Shown here one piece after another: positions 61,803-64,000 of a stretch of DNA of 64,000 nt; the first letter of the stretch is position 1; each line of letters begins with the position of its first letter. The stretch is from Pseudomonas sp. BCA17 (lineage in GTDB: Bacteria; Pseudomonadota; Gammaproteobacteria; Pseudomonadales; Pseudomonadaceae). Under the pieces are notes generated by a model. The model had not been told where the DNA came from. It saw only the letters and a list, made by a program, of their open reading frames with translations, and ran no database searches. Both the position numbers and the translations under genes were made by a program. The DNA lies in the NCBI RefSeq assembly GCF_004519405.1, contig NZ_SGWI01000004.1:310001-374000 (forward strand). Direction: 5' to 3'.

Positions 61803-61976
61803 ATGACCTTGCAAAATAGCAGCGATGCCAAAATTAACGTAATCCGCCAGCCGCAGCAGTTGCCTTGCTCGTACATCGACGCCAAGGGCCGCGAGGTTCA
61901 GATTACCGAGAATATGATCCAGCAAGCCTGCCGCGAGCTGGAACAGCGACTGGTCAGACCTGCCAAGCAAGGCTGA
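61803..61976 (+). CDS. small conserved protein (possibly PA1571-like)
   Basis: A 57-aa protein: TLQNSSDAKINVIRQPQQLP, then CSYIDAKGREVQITENMIQQACRELEQRL. The pattern Y.D..G.EV.ITE.MIQ.AC..L. reminds me of the small PA1571-type family of pseudomonads. Function unknown. GAGGAG lies eight bases before ATG 61803. Its terminator has been split by a repeat (see 61997-62196). Confidence 0.65.
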   Translation: MTLQNSSDAKINVIRQPQQLPCSYIDAKGREVQITENMIQQACRELEQRLVRPAKQG

Positions 61977-61996
61977 AGCGCCACGCTCTTTCAAAC

Positions 61997-62196
61997 CCGG
62001 CCTCGAAGGCTAATGCCAGTCAGTTAAGAAGTAACCTGTGGCGAGGGAGCTTGCTCCCGTTGGGCCGCAAAGCGGCCCCGCTCTTTGTTTACAAAGAATG
62101 GGACTGCTGCGCAGTCCAACGGGAGCAAGCTCCCTCGCCACAAATACAGCGTTTACTCTTAACTGACTGGCATTAGCCTCGATGGCCGGTTTTTTT
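61997..62196 (+). terminator. intrinsic terminator split by a repeat element
   Basis: Left stem half CCGGCC (61997-62002) and right stem half GGCCGG (62184-62189) with TTTTTTT are separated by the repeat. Removing 62007-62182 leaves CCGGCCTCGATGGCCGG followed by T-run, a standard terminator after the 57-aa gene. Confidence 0.7.
62007..62176. mobile_element. palindromic repeat element (R178/REPIN-like) inserted in terminator loop
   Basis: A 170-bp element with ends GGCTAATGCCAGTCAGTTAA (from 62008) and its exact inverse (ending at 62178), and inside these REP arms (GGCGAGGGAGCTTGCTCCCG and inverse), plus hairpins at 62062-62078, 62083-62096 and 62101-62117. CCTCGA flanks both sides (62001-62006, 62177-62182), probably a target duplication. 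No coding capacity; would need a transposase in trans. Confidence 0.75.
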
Positions 62197-62205
62197 ATTT
62201 GAGGA

Positions 62206-63348
62206 TTAAATCGTTACCGCACCCAAGGCGGACACGATATTCGACAAGGCCGCCGATTCGCCATTGATCCGCACGCGCAGACCGTCGATCTCGCGACGCT
62301 CCGGATAGTGCTTGCGCAGCAGGTCGAATGCCTTGCGCTGCTCGCTTACGGTTCCCACGAGGCTACGACGAAAATCCGCATCATCACGGCGCGGGTCGTA
62401 CACGCTGCGACACAAGGTCGCCAGCGCCCAGGCCGGGTCGGTCGAGGCATTCAGGTGTACCTGCGCCAGCCATGGCGGCGGCAGCAGATCACTCAGCCGA
62501 ATGCTGGGTTCCTGGCTCAGATGCGCACAGAGCGCTTGATAGATCTGCGCCGTACCGCGTTGCTTGCCGTCCAGGCTGTAACCGGCAATATGCGGCGTAG
62601 CCAGCACGCACAGGTCAGCCAGTTCCACGTCCACCTGCGGCTCGCCTTCCCACACGTCCAGTACCGCCTGCAGGTCTTCACGGGCCAGCAACACGTCGCG
62701 CAGGGCCGCGTTGTCGACCACCGGACCACGGCTGGCATTGATCAGCCATGTGCCTGGCTTGAGACGATTGAGGCGCTGGCGATCAAGCAGATGCCAGGTG
62801 GAGCCATTGCCGGATTGGGTCAACGGCGTGTGCAGACTGATCACATCGCAGTGCTCGATGATCTGCTCCAGGCTGACGTAATCACCGTCTTCAGCGATCT
62901 GACGCGGCGGGTCGCACACGCGTACATCCCAGCCCAACCCCTTGAGCACCTTGACCAGACGCCCGCCCACCTCACCAGCGCCGACCACGCCGTAGGTGCG
63001 CTGCCTGAGGTCGGCACCTTCAATTTCCGCCAAGGTCTGCAAGCTGCCCAGCACATAATCCACCACGCCCCGCGCATTGCAGCCGGGAGCACTGGACCAG
63101 GCGATACCGGCCTGCTTGAAATATTCCAGGTCCAGGTGATCGGTGCCGATGGTGCAAGTGCCGACAAAACGCACCGGTGTCCCCTCCAGCAAGGCACGGT
63201 CGACGCGGGTCACCGAACGCACCAGCAAGACATCGGCCTGCTCAACCGTGGCGCGGTCGATGGAGCGACCGGGCACCCGGCGAATTTCGCCAAACCCTTG
63301 GAAGAAGGCATCGAGCAGCGGGATATTTTCGTCGGCAACAATCAGCAT
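62206..63348 (-). CDS. pdxB: erythronate-4-phosphate dehydrogenase
   Basis: A 380-aa NAD-dependent D-2-hydroxyacid dehydrogenase of vitamin B6 synthesis. It has the N-terminal LIVADENIPLLDAFF, the cofactor-binding GVVGAGEVGGRLVKVLKGLGW, the catalytic Arg in NASRGPVVDNAAL, Glu in DVWEGEPQ, His in TPHIAGYSLDGK and the PdxB-specific C-terminal dimerisation domain (about 285-380). AAAGGAG precedes ATG. Confidence 0.96.
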   Translation of the reverse strand: MLIVADENIPLLDAFFQGFGEIRRVPGRSIDRATVEQADVLLVRSVTRVDRALLEGTPVRFVGTCTIGTDHLDLEYFKQAGIAWSSAPGCNARGVVDYVLGSLQTLAEIEGADLRQRTYGVVGAGEVGGRLVKVLKGLGWDVRVCDPPRQIAEDGDYVSLEQIIEHCDVISLHTPLTQSGNGSTWHLLDRQRLNRLKPGTWLINASRGPVVDNAALRDVLLAREDLQAVLDVWEGEPQVDVELADLCVLATPHIAGYSLDGKQRGTAQIYQALCAHLSQEPSIRLSDLLPPPWLAQVHLNASTDPAWALATLCRSVYDPRRDDADFRRSLVGTVSEQRKAFDLLRKHYPERREIDGLRVRINGESAALSNIVSALGAVTI

Positions 63349-63392
63349 GGCAGGCTCCTTTCGCGGACTGGCAGTGTAACAGCGCGTATCCC

Positions 63393-63420
63393 CTGTGGAA
63401 GGGGGCGTGCTCCCGATAAC
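63393..63420. repeat. single REP element
   Basis: CTGTGGAAGGGGGCGTGCTC with following CCGATAAC is one REP unit between divergent pdxB and the MATE gene. Confidence 0.65.
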
Positions 63421-63603
63421 GGTGGATCAGTTACACATGTTCCACCCGCCATACCGCAATCGGAAGCCAGTCCCCTTCCACGCTGGATTTGGGCCATGAG
63501 CACGGACGCTTACAAATCCGCAACACAGGTTTTTTCCTGACCATCATGTCAAGGCGTAGAATCCGCCGTCCTTGCGTCTCCCCTTATTCCTGGACACCCG
63601 TAC

Positions 63604-64000
63604 GTGAACACTGTCACCGCCCCCCTCACCCGCCCCGCCCGTATCAGTCGGGAAGTGCGCGGCCTGCTGACCCTCGCCCTGCCGATCATGATCGGCCAAC
63701 TGGCAACCACGGCGATGAGCTTCGTCGATGCGGTGATGGCCGGGCGCGTCAGCCCACAGGATCTGGCTGCGGTGGGCCTGGGCAATTCGATCTGGATTCC
63801 GGTGTATCTGTTGATGACCGGCACCCTGCTGGCCACTACGCCAAAAGTCGCCCAGCGTTACGGCGCCGGTCAGTTCAGCGAGATCGGCCCGCTGGTGCGT
63901 CAATCGCTGTGGCTGGCGCTGGTGGTGGGGATCATCGGAGCATTATTGCTGCTCTGCGCCGAACCCATCCTGCACGCCATGAAGGTCGAGCCCGACCTGA
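63604..64000 (+). CDS. MATE-family multidrug efflux pump, N-terminal part (cut by window end)
   Basis: An open frame from GTG 63604 to the window end, 132 codons. It reads REVRGLLTLALPIMIGQLA, then TTAMSFVDAVMAGRVSPQDL, then AVGLGNSIWIPVYLLMTGTL, the classic start of NorM/PmpM Na+- or H+-coupled drug pumps with two visible membrane segments and the beginning of a third. The rest lies outside. Confidence 0.9.
   Translation, partial: MNTVTAPLTRPARISREVRGLLTLALPIMIGQLATTAMSFVDAVMAGRVSPQDLAAVGLGNSIWIPVYLLMTGTLLATTPKVAQRYGAGQFSEIGPLVRQSLWLALVVGIIGALLLLCAEPILHAMKVEPDL

Noticed and set aside
1..64000. CRISPR arrays, tRNA and rRNA genes
   Set aside because: No regularly spaced repeats and no tRNA- or rRNA-like sequence were noticed on reading; a dedicated scan was not possible.

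Overview
The window is a piece of a Pseudomonas chromosome, most likely from the P. fluorescens group. The evidence is the core gene order (dusA-tal-rssC/rssB-mlaA-queF-copRS; lolCDE-PilZ-glpQ-sthA; gap-mfd-csiV; nagZ-psrA-lexA-sulA-topA-fadAB), which from memory resembles P. aeruginosa PAO1 in several blocks. The abundant REP/REPIN repeats (GTGGGAGGGGGCTTGC and GTAGGAGCGAGCTTGC types) also fit. No tRNA, rRNA, CRISPR array, integrase or transposase gene was seen.

Region 1 (1-14465) is accessory and visibly poorer in GC than the rest. It holds the end of an Mrr-like endonuclease gene and a periplasmic multicopper oxidase. Next comes a compact cluster of a NodU/CmcH/TobZ-type carbamoyltransferase, a transporter, a HAD phosphatase and a YdcF-like protein. 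An SDR/AraC divergent pair follows, and then a diguanylate cyclase, a BdlA-like PAS-PAS-MCP protein and an unknown winged-helix-like protein. The main observation is that the start of dusA is repeated, in decayed form, at about 7861, 8062-8150 and 10262-10384, ahead of the intact dusA at 14466. Two of these scars share a further element-derived flank of about 110 bp, and a 45-codon ORF next to the last one has a truncated relative at 2837. I read the region as a tandem graveyard of small islands that integrated into the 5' end of dusA.

Region 2 (14466-25855) is core: tRNA dihydrouridine synthase A, a secreted unknown, transaldolase, the RssB/RssC control pair, PilZ, MlaA, a HAD pseudoenzyme, DUF4404, QueF, and a copper module (cupredoxin diverging from copRS, with a cop-box-like palindrome between them).

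Region 3 (25970-43963): lipoprotein export (LolCDE), a PilZ protein, glycerophosphodiesterase, soluble transhydrogenase, a chalcone-isomerase-like secreted protein, a tricarboxylate-type MFS symporter, a long-form GAPDH, Mfd, CsiV, a SWIM/SNF2 helicase and NagZ.

Region 4 (44117-64000): PsrA with two overlapping operators, LexA-SulA with paired SOS boxes, topoisomerase I, the fadBA beta-oxidation operon (fadBA is a known PsrA target), UspA, Uup, Slt, an MsbA-like ABC exporter, a 57-aa protein whose terminator loop has been split by a 170-bp palindromic repeat, PdxB, and the start of a MATE pump cut by the window end.
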